Positions 44,613-54,332 of a DNA stretch of 64,000 nt are shown one piece after another. A model generated the notes under the pieces. The model ran no database searches, was not told the origin of the DNA, and saw nothing but the letters and a program-made list of their open reading frames with translations. The DNA comes from Verrucomicrobiota bacterium (GTDB taxonomy: Bacteria; Verrucomicrobiota; Verrucomicrobiia; Verrucomicrobiales; DEV007), in contig DAOUQC010000007.1 in NCBI GenBank assembly GCA_030625775.1, positions 1 to 64,000 of the forward strand, written 5' to 3'. How positions within the stretch are numbered: the first letter of the stretch is position 1; every line of letters starts with the position of its first letter. The translations under genes were made by a program, and so were the position numbers.

Positions 44613-45395
44613 ATGGTTAAAGAATACTTGGAAAAATGCTCAGGGCTTGTGGACAAAGTAGGGGCTCAGGAGCAGGTGATCAAACAGGCTGCCGGATGGT
44701 TTGCTGAAACGATTCTCGCGGGTCGGATGGTGCACTTATTCGGTTCGGGTCACAGCCGTATTTTTGTGGAGGAGATGTGGCCGCGTTACGGTTCTTTTCC
44801 CGGCTTCAATCCGATCGTGGAGTTGTCACTGACTTTTCACAATCTGGTGGTCGGCGCAAACGGTCAGCGCCAGGCGATGTTTTTGGAAAATGTGTCTGGT
44901 TTGGCAGAAAAAATATTGAGAAATTTTGATCTGAGTCCACAAGACTGCGCTTTGGTAGTTTCTTCCAGCGGTTGCAACGTGGTTCCCATTGAAATGGCTG
45001 AAAATTTTCAAAAACATGGGGTGAAGGTGGTGGCTCTGGTTTCCCAACTGCACGTCGATGCCAGCACCAGCAAACGTGAAGACGGACTGAAGCTCACCGA
45101 CTTTGCCGATCTTGTTCTGGATACCGGTGCGCCGGTGGGTGATGCCATGGTGAAGGTGCCGGATTTGGATACACCGGTTGCGCCCGGATCCACGGTGGGC
45201 GGGGTCATGGTGGTGAATTGCATCAAGGCAGAGGTGGCCAGAATCATGACGGAAGCAGGACAACCCCCGAAGGTGCTGAGTGCTGCGGTGGTGGTTGGGC
45301 AGGAACGGGCAGTTGAGCTTTTTGAAGGGGCTTATGACGAACATGCTCACCGTCTGGCGAAACTTTATCAAGGGGTCGGAGGAAATCATGGCTGA
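44613..45395 (+). CDS. SIS-domain sugar-phosphate protein
   Basis: A 260-aa protein with the SIS fold. FGSGHSRIFVEEMWPRYG near residues 42-60 is the phosphosugar-binding loop, and VVSSSGCNVVPIEMAENF near 118 is the second ligand loop. The family includes isomerases and etherases of amino-sugar phosphates. The gene begins 18 nt after the ROK kinase, so it may act on that kinase's product. Its stop overlaps the next start by 8 nt. The reaction is not determined. Confidence 0.8.
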   Translation: MVKEYLEKCSGLVDKVGAQEQVIKQAAGWFAETILAGRMVHLFGSGHSRIFVEEMWPRYGSFPGFNPIVELSLTFHNLVVGANGQRQAMFLENVSGLAEKILRNFDLSPQDCALVVSSSGCNVVPIEMAENFQKHGVKVVALVSQLHVDASTSKREDGLKLTDFADLVLDTGAPVGDAMVKVPDLDTPVAPGSTVGGVMVVNCIKAEVARIMTEAGQPPKVLSAAVVVGQERAVELFEGAYDEHAHRLAKLYQGVGGNHG

Positions 45396-46764
45396 AATAT
45401 TCAATTGTATGGATATGCCGCTGCTGATGGAGACGGATATCCTGGTCGTGGGCGGAGGTTCGGCCGGTTGTCTGGCGGCGATGTCTGCCGGGCAGCAAGG
45501 AGAGAATTCAGTGCTTCTGATCGAGCGCTATGGTTTTCTCGGTGGTTCATCCACCCAGATGCTGGATACCTTCTATGGGTTTTTTACTCCCGGAGACAGT
45601 CCTCGCAAAGTGGTGGCGGGTTTGCCGGGTCAGGTGGTGGATGTTCTTGATGGGACAGGGGATATTTTTCTTCGGGCAAATACTTACGGGGCGGGAACTG
45701 GGGTCAATTACAATCCTGAGCGTCTCAAGCTGGTTTGGGATCAGCTGCTGCAGCAAGCCGGGGTGAAGGTAGCTTTGCATACTTCGCTGGTGGGGGTAGA
45801 GAAGATGGAGCAAGAGGGGATCCTGTGTGTGGTCTGGCACAAGTCGGGTTTTTATAAAATAAAGGCCAGCCGGGTGATCGATGCTTCAGGTGATGCCGAT
45901 TTTTGTCATCTGGCTGGTTATGCTTATGAAAAAGCGGGGGAAGTGGCGGCGGCTCAAAGCATGACCACGACCTTCAGGATGAGCAATGTTGACCTGGATC
46001 AATTTGAACGGGCCGGAGGCAAGAATATGCTGAAGGAGAAGATGGGGCTGGCTGTGGAACAAGGACGGCATCCTTTGCCACGGAAAGAAGGTTCGGCTCA
46101 CGCGATGTGCCAGGTGGGTTGCATATCAACAGTTGCCGTGAAGGTGGGGCACCTGGATCCGCTGAATGTGTTCGAGATGTCCCAAGCAGAAGAAGAGGGG
46201 CGCAGGCAGGCTTTCATCTTGGAGAAATTTTTCCAGGATGATGTTCCTGGTTATGAAAGGGCGAGTATCATTGGTCTTTCCCATCAAATCGGGGTGAGGG
46301 AAACGAGGCGTGTGTATGGGGAGGCTCGCCTGGACAAAGAAGGGTGCATGAGTGGGAGGGCAGTGAATGACAGTATTTTTCTCTGTGGTGCGCCGATTGA
46401 AGATCACCGTCAGGGGGCAAACGGGGAGGACGAAACCTATTGGCAGTACATTCCCGGGGGTGGGGTGTATGGCGTGTCATATCAGACCACGGTTCCACAA
46501 GGCAGTGAGCAGGTATGGGTGGCGGGGCGTTGTTTTTCGGCGACCCATGAGGCCCATGCCTCCTGTCGTTCGATGGCCCAGACCATGGCGATGGGGCAGG
46601 CGACTGGTTTGGCAGCGGTGCTGTCATTGCAGTATGGAGAAAGTGCGCGGGATTTGGACGTAAAAAGATTGCAGGAGGGCCTGGTGGATAGAGGTGCTAT
46701 TTTAGAGCTTCCGGAAAAACCCGCTGATATCAGCAGGGAGGGCTGGGGGAAGAGTATTGACTGA
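45388..46764 (+). CDS. FAD-dependent oxidoreductase
   Basis: A 458-aa flavoprotein. The frame extends upstream to 45280, but ATG 45388 follows a GGTCGGAGG ribosome site and overlaps the SIS gene's stop. The dinucleotide motif VVGGGSAGCLAAMSA lies near residue 20, an FAD-associated RVIDASGDADFCHLAGY in the middle and QVWVAGRCFSATHEAHAS near the end. This is the FAD_oxidored (PF12831-like) type, often found beside sugar epimerases in PVC and other bacteria. It probably oxidises a sugar or sugar-derived hydroxyl; electron acceptor unknown. Confidence 0.85.
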   Translation: MAEIFNCMDMPLLMETDILVVGGGSAGCLAAMSAGQQGENSVLLIERYGFLGGSSTQMLDTFYGFFTPGDSPRKVVAGLPGQVVDVLDGTGDIFLRANTYGAGTGVNYNPERLKLVWDQLLQQAGVKVALHTSLVGVEKMEQEGILCVVWHKSGFYKIKASRVIDASGDADFCHLAGYAYEKAGEVAAAQSMTTTFRMSNVDLDQFERAGGKNMLKEKMGLAVEQGRHPLPRKEGSAHAMCQVGCISTVAVKVGHLDPLNVFEMSQAEEEGRRQAFILEKFFQDDVPGYERASIIGLSHQIGVRETRRVYGEARLDKEGCMSGRAVNDSIFLCGAPIEDHRQGANGEDETYWQYIPGGGVYGVSYQTTVPQGSEQVWVAGRCFSATHEAHASCRSMAQTMAMGQATGLAAVLSLQYGESARDLDVKRLQEGLVDRGAILELPEKPADISREGWGKSID

Positions 46765-47746
46765 AAACAGACAGATGCCATTCATCAGGACAGTTTTAGG
46801 AGATGTTGATGTTGCAGAGATGGGGCTCTGTTACAGTCACGAACACGTCATTATCGAAGAAGGCTATGTCACGGAAAAAAATGAACTTTTCCTGTTAAAC
46901 GATGTGGATAAAATTTCCCGGGAGTTGCAGGATTTTTATGATCATGGGGGCCGGACAATGGTGGATACCATGCCTGCCGGGGCGGGAAGGAATGCCTTGA
47001 AATTGGCGGAAATTTCCCGTCGGACTAAGGTTCATCTTATCGCTCCCACTGGCCTGCATTTGGCCATCTATTACCCGGCGAATCATTGGCAGTTTCATTA
47101 TTCGGAAGAACAACTGGCCCAATTGTTCATCGATGATATCCAACTTGGGATTGATACTTTTGATTACAGTGGGCCGCTGGTAAAAAGAACAAGGCACAAA
47201 GCGGGCATGGTGAAGTTGGCGACGGAGGGTGGAAATTTCACGACTCATCAGGAAAAGATCTTTCGTGCCGTGGTGGCGACGCACCTGGAAACGGGGGCTC
47301 CAATTTTGACCCACAGCAAAGGAGCTCATAATGCCATTGAGCAAGTGGCTTTGTTTGAAAAACTGGGAGCGGATTTGTCGCATGTGGTGATCTCCCACGT
47401 GGACAAGGAAAAGGATTTGGCTTTTCACCGTGAACTGCTGCAGACAGGAGTGAGAGTGGAGTATGACAGCGCTTTCCGTTGGGGCTCGGAGCAGAGAAAC
47501 AACACCTATGAGTTGTTGAAAGTTTTACTGCCCGAGTTCTCCGGGCAAATCACCATGGGAATGGATGCCGCCAAACACAGCTACTGGAAATCTTATGGAG
47601 GCAGCCCGGGGCTTGATTTTTTGCTGACCAGTTTCAAGGAGGATTTGGTAAAGATGGAACTGGGTCGATACTACGATCACATTTTCATCAAGAACCCTGC
47701 TTCCCTATACAGTTTTTGTAGTAATATACCCCCAGGAAAAACATGA
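46757..47746 (+). CDS. Phosphotriesterase-family lactonase-like hydrolase
   Basis: A 329-aa amidohydrolase-type TIM barrel. TTG 46757 is chosen since GGGGGA lies 6 nt upstream and it overlaps the previous stop; ATG 46775 is the alternative. Metal ligands are all visible: His28 and His30 in SHEHV, the bridging Lys in GMVKLATEG, His in LTHSKG, His in VISHVDKEKD and Asp in TMGMDAAKH. The family's natural members hydrolyse lactones. Beside an SDR, an FAD oxidoreductase and a kinase, hydrolysis of an aldonolactone is the best guess. No signal peptide, so cytoplasmic. Confidence 0.83.
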   Translation: MTENRQMPFIRTVLGDVDVAEMGLCYSHEHVIIEEGYVTEKNELFLLNDVDKISRELQDFYDHGGRTMVDTMPAGAGRNALKLAEISRRTKVHLIAPTGLHLAIYYPANHWQFHYSEEQLAQLFIDDIQLGIDTFDYSGPLVKRTRHKAGMVKLATEGGNFTTHQEKIFRAVVATHLETGAPILTHSKGAHNAIEQVALFEKLGADLSHVVISHVDKEKDLAFHRELLQTGVRVEYDSAFRWGSEQRNNTYELLKVLLPEFSGQITMGMDAAKHSYWKSYGGSPGLDFLLTSFKEDLVKMELGRYYDHIFIKNPASLYSFCSNIPPGKT

Positions 47747-48633
47747 AAACAAAAATGCTATCACGACGTGAAATGTTATCTCGAACGGCGGCAGGAGCAG
47801 CAGCGCTTTCCTTTGCTCCGTCTGTGTCTCCTCTCTTTTCCGAGTCAAAGTCGCATCGTTTCAAAATAGGTGCCTGTGACTGGTCAATCGGCAAACTTGC
47901 GGATGTGGGGGCCTTTGAAGTGGCTGGGCAGATTGGGCTGGACGGGGTCCAGGTTAGCCTCGGAACGGAGAAGGACGACATGCAACTGCGTCAGCCCGAG
48001 GTTCAGGAGTCTTATCGGCAGGCGGTTAAAAAAACCGGTGTCCAGGTTTCTGCTTTGGCTATTGGTGAGCTCAATAAAATTCCCTACAAAAGCGATGCAC
48101 GCACGATTGAATGGGTGAGCGATAGCATTGATGTGTGTCAGGTGATGGGTTGTAAAATTGTGCTACTGGCTTTTTTTTCCAAGGGAGATCTCAAGGGTGA
48201 CAAAAAAGGCACGGATGAGGTGGTGAGGCGTTTGAAGGAGGTGGTGCCAAAAGCAGAAAAGAGTGGGGTGATTCTTGGTATTGAAAGCTGGTTGAGTGCC
48301 GAAGAACATATGGATATCATTGATCGTGTTGGCTCGCGAGCGGTGCAGGTTTATTATGATGTGGCCAACTCAAACAAGATGGGCTACGACATCTATGAAG
48401 AGATTCGTTGGTTGGGAAAACAAAAGCAGATCTGTGAGTTTCACATGAAGGAAAACGGTTCCCTGCTGGGACAGGGTAAGGTCGATTTTCAGAAAGTGCG
48501 GGCCGCTATAGATGATATTGGTTATAGTGGCTGGATGCAGATCGAGGGGGCGATTCCGCGTGGGCAGCCGATGCTGGAAAGTTATCGTGCGAATGAAAAA
48601 TACCTGCGAACTGTGTTTCCACAGGATGCGTGA
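47743..48633 (+). CDS. Sugar phosphate isomerase/epimerase-like TIM-barrel protein, Tat-exported
   Basis: A 296-aa xylose-isomerase-like TIM barrel. The N-terminus has SRREMLSRTAAGAAALSFAP, a twin-arginine signal, so unlike the rest of the operon it should be periplasmic. Candidate metal residues are Glu in GIESWLS, Asp in YYDVANSN, His in CEFHMKEN and Glu in WMQIEGA. Such proteins epimerise or isomerise free sugars or keto-acids. Its ATG overlaps the lactonase stop by 4 nt (ATGA), so it is the last gene of the operon. Confidence 0.86.
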   Translation: MKTKMLSRREMLSRTAAGAAALSFAPSVSPLFSESKSHRFKIGACDWSIGKLADVGAFEVAGQIGLDGVQVSLGTEKDDMQLRQPEVQESYRQAVKKTGVQVSALAIGELNKIPYKSDARTIEWVSDSIDVCQVMGCKIVLLAFFSKGDLKGDKKGTDEVVRRLKEVVPKAEKSGVILGIESWLSAEEHMDIIDRVGSRAVQVYYDVANSNKMGYDIYEEIRWLGKQKQICEFHMKENGSLLGQGKVDFQKVRAAIDDIGYSGWMQIEGAIPRGQPMLESYRANEKYLRTVFPQDA

Positions 48634-48696
48634 AGGGATTCGAATTTATTAAATGATAGTAAGTCGGATGATTGTAGTTATAGGATAAAAATTACC

Positions 48697-49410
48697 GTGA
48701 ATACACCTGATGAAGCACTCGTAAGGCTGACTGATGTTTATAAAACCTACCTGATGGGAGAGGTCGAAGTGCCGGTCTTGAGGGGTGTGAGTATGGAGAT
48801 CCGAAAAGCGGAGTTCCTTACGATCTGGGGTGAGTCCGGATCGGGGAAGAGCACGCTGATGAACTTGGTAGGTGGCATTGATCGGGCAGATTCTGGGGAG
48901 ATTGTTTTTCAGGGAGAAGATATTACCAATTTCAGTGAGTCGGAATTGACGCACTATCGCCGCAGCCAGGTGGGTTTTGTTTTTCAGTTTTACAATCTGG
49001 TTCCTTCGCTGACAGCACTTGAAAACGTTTGGGCGGCAGCTGAAATTGCAGAGGATCCTATGGATCCTGAAGAAGCGTTAAAGCTGGTTGGGCTTGCCGA
49101 CCGTAAAGAGCATTTTCCTTCCCAGCTATCAGGAGGGCAACAACAGCGGATAGCTATTGCCAGGGCGCTGGTAAAACGACCGGCGCTGCTGTTGTGCGAT
49201 GAACCTACAGGTGCTTTGGATCATGATACCAGCATTGTTGTTCTGGATCTTCTACAAAATCTTAACAGTGAGACCGAAACGACTCTGGTCGTTATCACTC
49301 ACAATCCCGAGATAGCACCCCTTGCTGACCGGACGGTTTCTATCGTTGATGGCCTGATTCAGGGGGTGAATGAAAATGAGCACCTCCAAATTTCAGAGGA
49401 TCCGGGTTGA
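48697..49410 (+). CDS. MacB-type ABC transporter ATPase
   Basis: A 237-aa ABC ATPase of the LolD/MacB class with GTG start (AGGA lies 12 nt upstream; there is no better Met). Walker A is GESGSGKST, signature [15 protein letters not shown], Walker [12 protein letters not shown], and His in VITHNPE is the switch residue. It drives the permease encoded next (stop and start share one base, TGATG). With the adaptor at 51800 it forms a tripartite-type exporter or lipoprotein/drug efflux unit; the outer-membrane partner is not in the window. Confidence 0.92.
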   Translation: MNTPDEALVRLTDVYKTYLMGEVEVPVLRGVSMEIRKAEFLTIWGESGSGKSTLMNLVGGIDRADSGEIVFQGEDITNFSESELTHYRRSQVGFVFQFYNLVPSLTALENVWAAAEIAEDPMDPEEALKLVGLADRKEHFPSQLSGGQQQRIAIARALVKRPALLLCDEPTGALDHDTSIVVLDLLQNLNSETETTLVVITHNPEIAPLADRTVSIVDGLIQGVNENEHLQISEDPG

Positions 49411-51791
49411 TGAAAACGTTGAATCGCAAGCTTCGCCGGGACCTTCAGCAGTCATGGAAAATGCTACTGGCAGTGACAGCTGTAATCGCAGTGGGTATTG
49501 GCAGCTTTATTGGAATGCTGGCAACGGCAGGGAATCTTCAGGTGGCGCGGAGCCAGTATTACTCCACCTGTCGGATGGCTGATTTTTGGATAGATCTCAA
49601 AAAAGCGCCAGCGGATGAAGTTCATCGACTGGGGCAATTACCTGGCATTTCGGAGATACGAGACCGACTTCAATTCAAAGTGATTGTAGACCTGGAAACA
49701 GCTGAGAAGCCAGTCAGCGCAATTGTGCTGTCACTTCCGGCAGTTCCTGGCACTACAATAAATGGCATTGTTATTAAGACTGGCAGCTATTTTAGCCAAG
49801 ATCGCAGTAATGAAGTTATTGTTTCCGAAAAATTTGCTAATGCTCACGACTTGGAACTTGGTGATCGCATCCATGCCATCATGAATGAACAGCGCAAGGA
49901 GATGATCATTTGCGGAACGGCTACCAGTGCAGAATTTGTCTACCTGACATCACCAGGCAGTCTGGTTGATGACCCGGAAAACTACGGTCTATTTTATGTT
50001 AAGCGCCAGTATCTCGAAGAGACCTTTGGGTTTGAGGGGGCCTGCAATAGTGTAACAGGTTTGTTTACTCCTGAATTCCGGGGGCAGAAAAACCCTCCGA
50101 TCCTGCAGGCCTATGCCGACCGGCTTGAGCCCTTTGGGGTTTTTGCTTCGATGCCTAGGGCAGACCAGTTTTCGCATATGGTTCTGGATGCGGAAATGAC
50201 CCAGAACCGCACGATGGCCTTTATTTTCCCCTCGTTCTTCCTCGTTGTGGCCAGCCTGATTATGAATGTCCTGATGAGCCGGTTGGCAGAGCAGCAACGC
50301 ACTATAATGGGAACCCTGAAGGCACTTGGTTACAGTAATCGTGATCTGGTAGTTCATTTTCTCAAGTTCGGATTGGCGGCAGGAGTCTCAGGTGGTGTGA
50401 TGGGTGCAATCATTGGGTTTTGGATGTCTGGAGCGTTGACGGAGATGTATTTGGATTTTTTTTCTTTCCCGCGTCTGGTGAACAGTTTTTATCCTGGCTT
50501 AAGTTTCCTGGGCCTGCTTCTTTCGGTCGGTGCCTGTTCTTTTGGCACGATCCAAGGAGTCAGACGGGTAATCCGATTGCAACCAGCAGAGGCCATGCGG
50601 CCAGCCCCACCTGCAAAAGGAGGAAGTATTTTGCTTGAGCGGTGGCCGCGTTTCTGGGAGAGCTTGGACATCCAGTGGCAAATGGTGTTGCGAGGAATCA
50701 TTCGGCGGAAAAGGCGGACTTTTGTTGCTATATTCTCAGCTGCGATGGGGGCTTCGATCGTATTGCTGACGTTTGGGTTTGTGAATTCCATGGACGCCAT
50801 GATTCAGATTCAATTTGATAAAATCCTGCGTAGTGACTATCACCTCGCCTTATCCAAGGAGTTGGGTAGTGAGGTGGTGGATGAGATCAGGCGTCTTCCG
50901 GGTGTTACGGCGGTAGAGGCTGTATTCGCGGTGCCGTGCACTTACGAGGCCGGGCATCGGAAGAAGAAGGGAGGCATCCTTGGTATTTTGCCAGACAGTA
51001 AGCTTACCTTGCCAACTGGAACCGATGGGCAGCGCATCGCTGTTCCAGATACAGGGCTGCTGATGGCGGAAGGATTGATGGATCAGCTGAATCTTCAACC
51101 CGGCGACCCGGTTCGCCTGGTGCCAATCAAAGGAGACCGAAGGCCGGTGACAACTCATGTGGCACAAGGGTTTCCAAGTATGCTTGGCTTGGATGTTTAC
51201 GCCAACTATTCCTGGCTGAACTATTTGATGGGGGAAAGTGGCGCCGTATCAGAGGTGCGCGTATCAGCCCTTCAGAACCGGAAACAAAGAAAAATATTTA
51301 TGCGCGCCTTGAAAGAAATGCCGAATCTGGAAGCCGTTTCTGATATACGTGAGCAGAAGCAGGTTCTGGTTGATCATATGGATCGGGCGATGCGGGGCAC
51401 AGCTGTAGTCATGATTCTGTTTGCGGCAGTCATATTTTTTGGTGCTATTCTTAATGCCACCCTGATTGCTATTGCTGAGAGGCAGCGTGAAATCGCTACA
51501 TTCAGTGCTATGGGATATTTTGATCGTGAGACTGCCCGGCTTTTTTTCAGGGAGAATATGCTGACAAATGTGATTGGTTCCGTAGTTGGCTTGCCGTTGG
51601 GAGCCGCTACTCTTAATGGAATTGTTACCCAGTTTCAAACTGACGCCTACAGCATTCCGGCGGTCATTAGCTCAAGTAGTTACCTATATACCATTGCCCT
51701 GGCGGTCTTTTTTGTTATGTCGGCCCAACTCGCGGTAATACATAATATGAGGAAAATAGATCGTGTTGAGGCCATGAACCTGAAGGAATAA
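49410..51791 (+). CDS. ABC transporter permease with two FtsX/MacB domains
   Basis: A 793-aa membrane protein. A hydrophobic helix near 18-40 is followed by a large periplasmic (MacB-PCD-like) domain to about 260, then three helices to about 400. The pattern repeats: helix near 435, second periplasmic domain to about 650, three helices to the end. The two-fold arrangement is typical of the 8-helix FtsX-type permeases of the LolE/DevC/MacB group. It works with the ATPase before it (1-nt overlap). Cargo is unknown; macrolides, lipids or peptides are known in the family. Confidence 0.88.
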   Translation: MKTLNRKLRRDLQQSWKMLLAVTAVIAVGIGSFIGMLATAGNLQVARSQYYSTCRMADFWIDLKKAPADEVHRLGQLPGISEIRDRLQFKVIVDLETAEKPVSAIVLSLPAVPGTTINGIVIKTGSYFSQDRSNEVIVSEKFANAHDLELGDRIHAIMNEQRKEMIICGTATSAEFVYLTSPGSLVDDPENYGLFYVKRQYLEETFGFEGACNSVTGLFTPEFRGQKNPPILQAYADRLEPFGVFASMPRADQFSHMVLDAEMTQNRTMAFIFPSFFLVVASLIMNVLMSRLAEQQRTIMGTLKALGYSNRDLVVHFLKFGLAAGVSGGVMGAIIGFWMSGALTEMYLDFFSFPRLVNSFYPGLSFLGLLLSVGACSFGTIQGVRRVIRLQPAEAMRPAPPAKGGSILLERWPRFWESLDIQWQMVLRGIIRRKRRTFVAIFSAAMGASIVLLTFGFVNSMDAMIQIQFDKILRSDYHLALSKELGSEVVDEIRRLPGVTAVEAVFAVPCTYEAGHRKKKGGILGILPDSKLTLPTGTDGQRIAVPDTGLLMAEGLMDQLNLQPGDPVRLVPIKGDRRPVTTHVAQGFPSMLGLDVYANYSWLNYLMGESGAVSEVRVSALQNRKQRKIFMRALKEMPNLEAVSDIREQKQVLVDHMDRAMRGTAVVMILFAAVIFFGAILNATLIAIAERQREIATFSAMGYFDRETARLFFRENMLTNVIGSVVGLPLGAATLNGIVTQFQTDAYSIPAVISSSSYLYTIALAVFFVMSAQLAVIHNMRKIDRVEAMNLKE

Positions 51792-51799
51792 ACTAGGAT

Positions 51800-53023
51800 A
51801 TGAAAAAGAAAAGCGCACAGAAAATCGGGACCCGATATCTAATCATCGGGATCCTGCTGGTCGTGGTTGCACTGGCGATTTACGTGGACATCAGCAAGCC
51901 TGTTCCAGTACGTGTGACTGCTATCACAAAGGGGGTCATCGAATCTTATGTGGAGGAAAAGGCACGCACCTCGCTGCCTCATATCTATCATGTAACGATG
52001 CCCTTGCCTGGTCGGATTTTACCTGTCGAGGTGAAGGAGGGGGACGCTGTAAAAAAAGGGCAGGTGGTCGCCACCCTTGACGATGTCGAATGGAAAGAAG
52101 CGACCATCAGTGCTGCTGAAATGTTATTTGCGATGAAGAATGCTGTCGATTCATCCAGAGCTGAGGTCAAGGCCAGCGAAGCTCGCGCCGATTACACGGA
52201 GTGGATTCTTGAAGCAGTGAAAAAAGCGTTGAAAACGAAAGCTATTAGCGAAAGGGAATCGCGGGAAGCAGAGTGGCAGTTTCTTGACTCCAAGGTGAAA
52301 AAGGAGGAGAGCGAAGCTAATTTCCATTCCACCAATGCCCTGTTTTCGATCGCCAAGCTCTTGCCGGGAATGGTGGAGAGGAATATGAAAAGAACTCGTA
52401 TTCTCAGCCCGGTTGGGGGCGTTATTCTCAAGGTTCATGTGTCCAACGAAAAAACCATGATGCCTGGAGCGGCGGTGCTCGATATCGGGCACCTGGAAGA
52501 CCTTGAGGTGACTGCTGATGTCCTGACTGAGGAAGCAGTCAGGATCCAGCCCGGCGATCCTGTCCAGATATTCGGTGAAGCGATCGGGGATCGACCTGTA
52601 ACTGGGAGGGTGCGTCGTATCAAGCCGAAAGCCTTCACCCAATTGTCTTCTCTCGGTGTCGAACAACAACGTGTTGCTGTTGAAATCTCATTTTCATCCG
52701 ATGCATTGAAGGTCTTGGATGACGCAGGGCGTTCCCTGGGCTTGAACTATCGGGTTCGGATAAAAGTTATTACTGCTACAAAGCCCGAGGTGCTGATAAT
52801 CCCTCGAACCGCCCTGTTTCGCGGTGGCGACGGCGCTTGGGAAGCTTTCAAGGTAACCGGCGGTCAGGTGGGCCGAGTCGCTTTGAAGATAGGTTTGATG
52901 AATGACTATCAGGCTGAAGTAATGGAAGGCCTCGAAGTCGGGGATCGGGTAGTTATCGCCCCCGAAGCAGCACTAAGTGAGGGGCTTAAGGTAATAACTT
53001 CAAAGGAGGAGGGGAACTTGTAG
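51800..53023 (+). CDS. HlyD/MacA-type periplasmic adaptor
   Basis: A 407-aa membrane fusion protein with one N-terminal helix (about 10-30). It has a biotinyl-lipoyl-like half motif VEVKEGDAVKKGQVVATLDD near 75-95, a helical hairpin to about 200, the second lipoyl half GGVILKVHVSNEKTM, then beta-barrel domains with the family's LIIPRTALF. It starts 8 nt after the permease stop. It would link the ABC permease to an outer-membrane channel. A weak hairpin (CATGGG/CCCATG, 53032-53050) follows. Confidence 0.88.
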   Translation: MKKKSAQKIGTRYLIIGILLVVVALAIYVDISKPVPVRVTAITKGVIESYVEEKARTSLPHIYHVTMPLPGRILPVEVKEGDAVKKGQVVATLDDVEWKEATISAAEMLFAMKNAVDSSRAEVKASEARADYTEWILEAVKKALKTKAISERESREAEWQFLDSKVKKEESEANFHSTNALFSIAKLLPGMVERNMKRTRILSPVGGVILKVHVSNEKTMMPGAAVLDIGHLEDLEVTADVLTEEAVRIQPGDPVQIFGEAIGDRPVTGRVRRIKPKAFTQLSSLGVEQQRVAVEISFSSDALKVLDDAGRSLGLNYRVRIKVITATKPEVLIIPRTALFRGGDGAWEAFKVTGGQVGRVALKIGLMNDYQAEVMEGLEVGDRVVIAPEAALSEGLKVITSKEEGNL

Positions 53024-53112
53024 GCAAGTAGCATGGGCTTCCACCCCATGAATCACAGGTAAAATGTTCGTTCCCAATATTCCCAAAGCCCGCTAATAAA
53101 GCGCTATTCGGT

Positions 53113-54321
53113 TCAGGAGATCAGTCCGATTTGGCTTCTCTCTGCCCCTGGAAAAACAGCGTTCATTTTAGTATTCCCTGTAACTCCCCGTAATACTTCG
53201 CCAAGAACCGAGCGATAGTCGTAGGTGATTTGCAGGCCGCCAGGCCCCTCGGAGTTTTCCTCTTTCATTGCCGGCCAGGGGCCATGGATTGCCCCACCCT
53301 TGATCCTTCCGCCCATCACCATCATGGCAAAACCGCGACCGTGATCGGTTCCCAGTGAAGCATTTTCATACAGCCGTCGTCCGAATTCGGTCATCACCAC
53401 CGTGGTCACACGATGCCGCACCGATTTCAGATCCTGGTCAAAAGCAGCCAGGCTATCAGCCAGAATTTCAGATTTTTTTCCGTGAAAACTGGATAGGGCA
53501 CCCTGGAAAAAATGTGTGTCCCAGCCGCCAAAATCAAGGCAGGCCACTTCCAGGCCCACATCCGCTTTGATCAATCGTGCAATCTCTCTGAATCCCTTTG
53601 CTGTTTTGTGGTCGGGATAGTCCACCCCGCTGGCAGGGACATATTTTTGTTCCCGGATTTTTCGAACCCGCTTCAAAAGGTCGACCGTTTCACTCCCTTG
53701 TTTTCCCAGCATGCTTGCTTCTGCTTCGTATAAGCGCGACAATATACGGGCTACCGTTTCTGGCTGACTTGCCCGGGTTTTTAATTCCAGATCTTCAAGT
53801 GATTCCAATACACTGGCTGCCGGAGCACCGCGCAGGGACTCCGGCATCACCGAACCGATTGCCACAGCTGACAGAGAGGTGGCCCTGTTTCCAATGTGTG
53901 AGCGCAAATACCTTCCCAGCCAGCCTCCTCCGACCGTTTGACCGCTGGCCTCGCCGTGCTCCATCTGATCCTGGCATTCAAAGTGAGAGCCGCTGGTATT
54001 GTCCATGCCAACCCCCTGCACCACGGCGAGACGACCTTCATCAAAAAGCGGCTTGAGACTTTTCATTCTTGGATTCAAGCCGTAGTGCCCATCCAGATCC
54101 AGAGCGCTGCTGTTACCGTTTTTCTTTGGGCGTGCAATACCAATCGTGGGTCGTTGCCGATAATATTCGTCATCGCCATAGGGGATGAACATATTCAGGG
54201 TGTCGGCCCCGCCTCTGAGAAACAAACAAACCAGAGTGTGCGGTGATTGCCGGGCTGCGGTGACGGCATTGCCCGTCAACAGGTTTTGAATAAATGTTCT
54301 TCTATTGGCGGATTGGCTCAT
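53113..54321 (-). CDS. DUF1501 protein
   Basis: A 402-aa DUF1501 (sulfatase-like fold) protein. ATG 54321 (MSQSANRRTFIQN) begins a Tat-like N-terminus; the frame opens at 54339, inside the previous gene. Family marks are LFLRGGADTLNMFIPYGDDEYY, GWDTHFFQGAL, VMTEFGRRLYEN, DHGRGFAMMVMGG. The role of DUF1501 is unknown; it almost always pairs with DUF1800 or a PSCyt gene in PVC bacteria. Here it follows DUF1800 by 11 nt, so the two share a transcript and probably a periplasmic process. Confidence 0.93.
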   Translation of the reverse strand: MSQSANRRTFIQNLLTGNAVTAARQSPHTLVCLFLRGGADTLNMFIPYGDDEYYRQRPTIGIARPKKNGNSSALDLDGHYGLNPRMKSLKPLFDEGRLAVVQGVGMDNTSGSHFECQDQMEHGEASGQTVGGGWLGRYLRSHIGNRATSLSAVAIGSVMPESLRGAPAASVLESLEDLELKTRASQPETVARILSRLYEAEASMLGKQGSETVDLLKRVRKIREQKYVPASGVDYPDHKTAKGFREIARLIKADVGLEVACLDFGGWDTHFFQGALSSFHGKKSEILADSLAAFDQDLKSVRHRVTTVVMTEFGRRLYENASLGTDHGRGFAMMVMGGRIKGGAIHGPWPAMKEENSEGPGGLQITYDYRSVLGEVLRGVTGNTKMNAVFPGAERSQIGLIS

Positions 54322-54332
54322 TGTGATATTTC

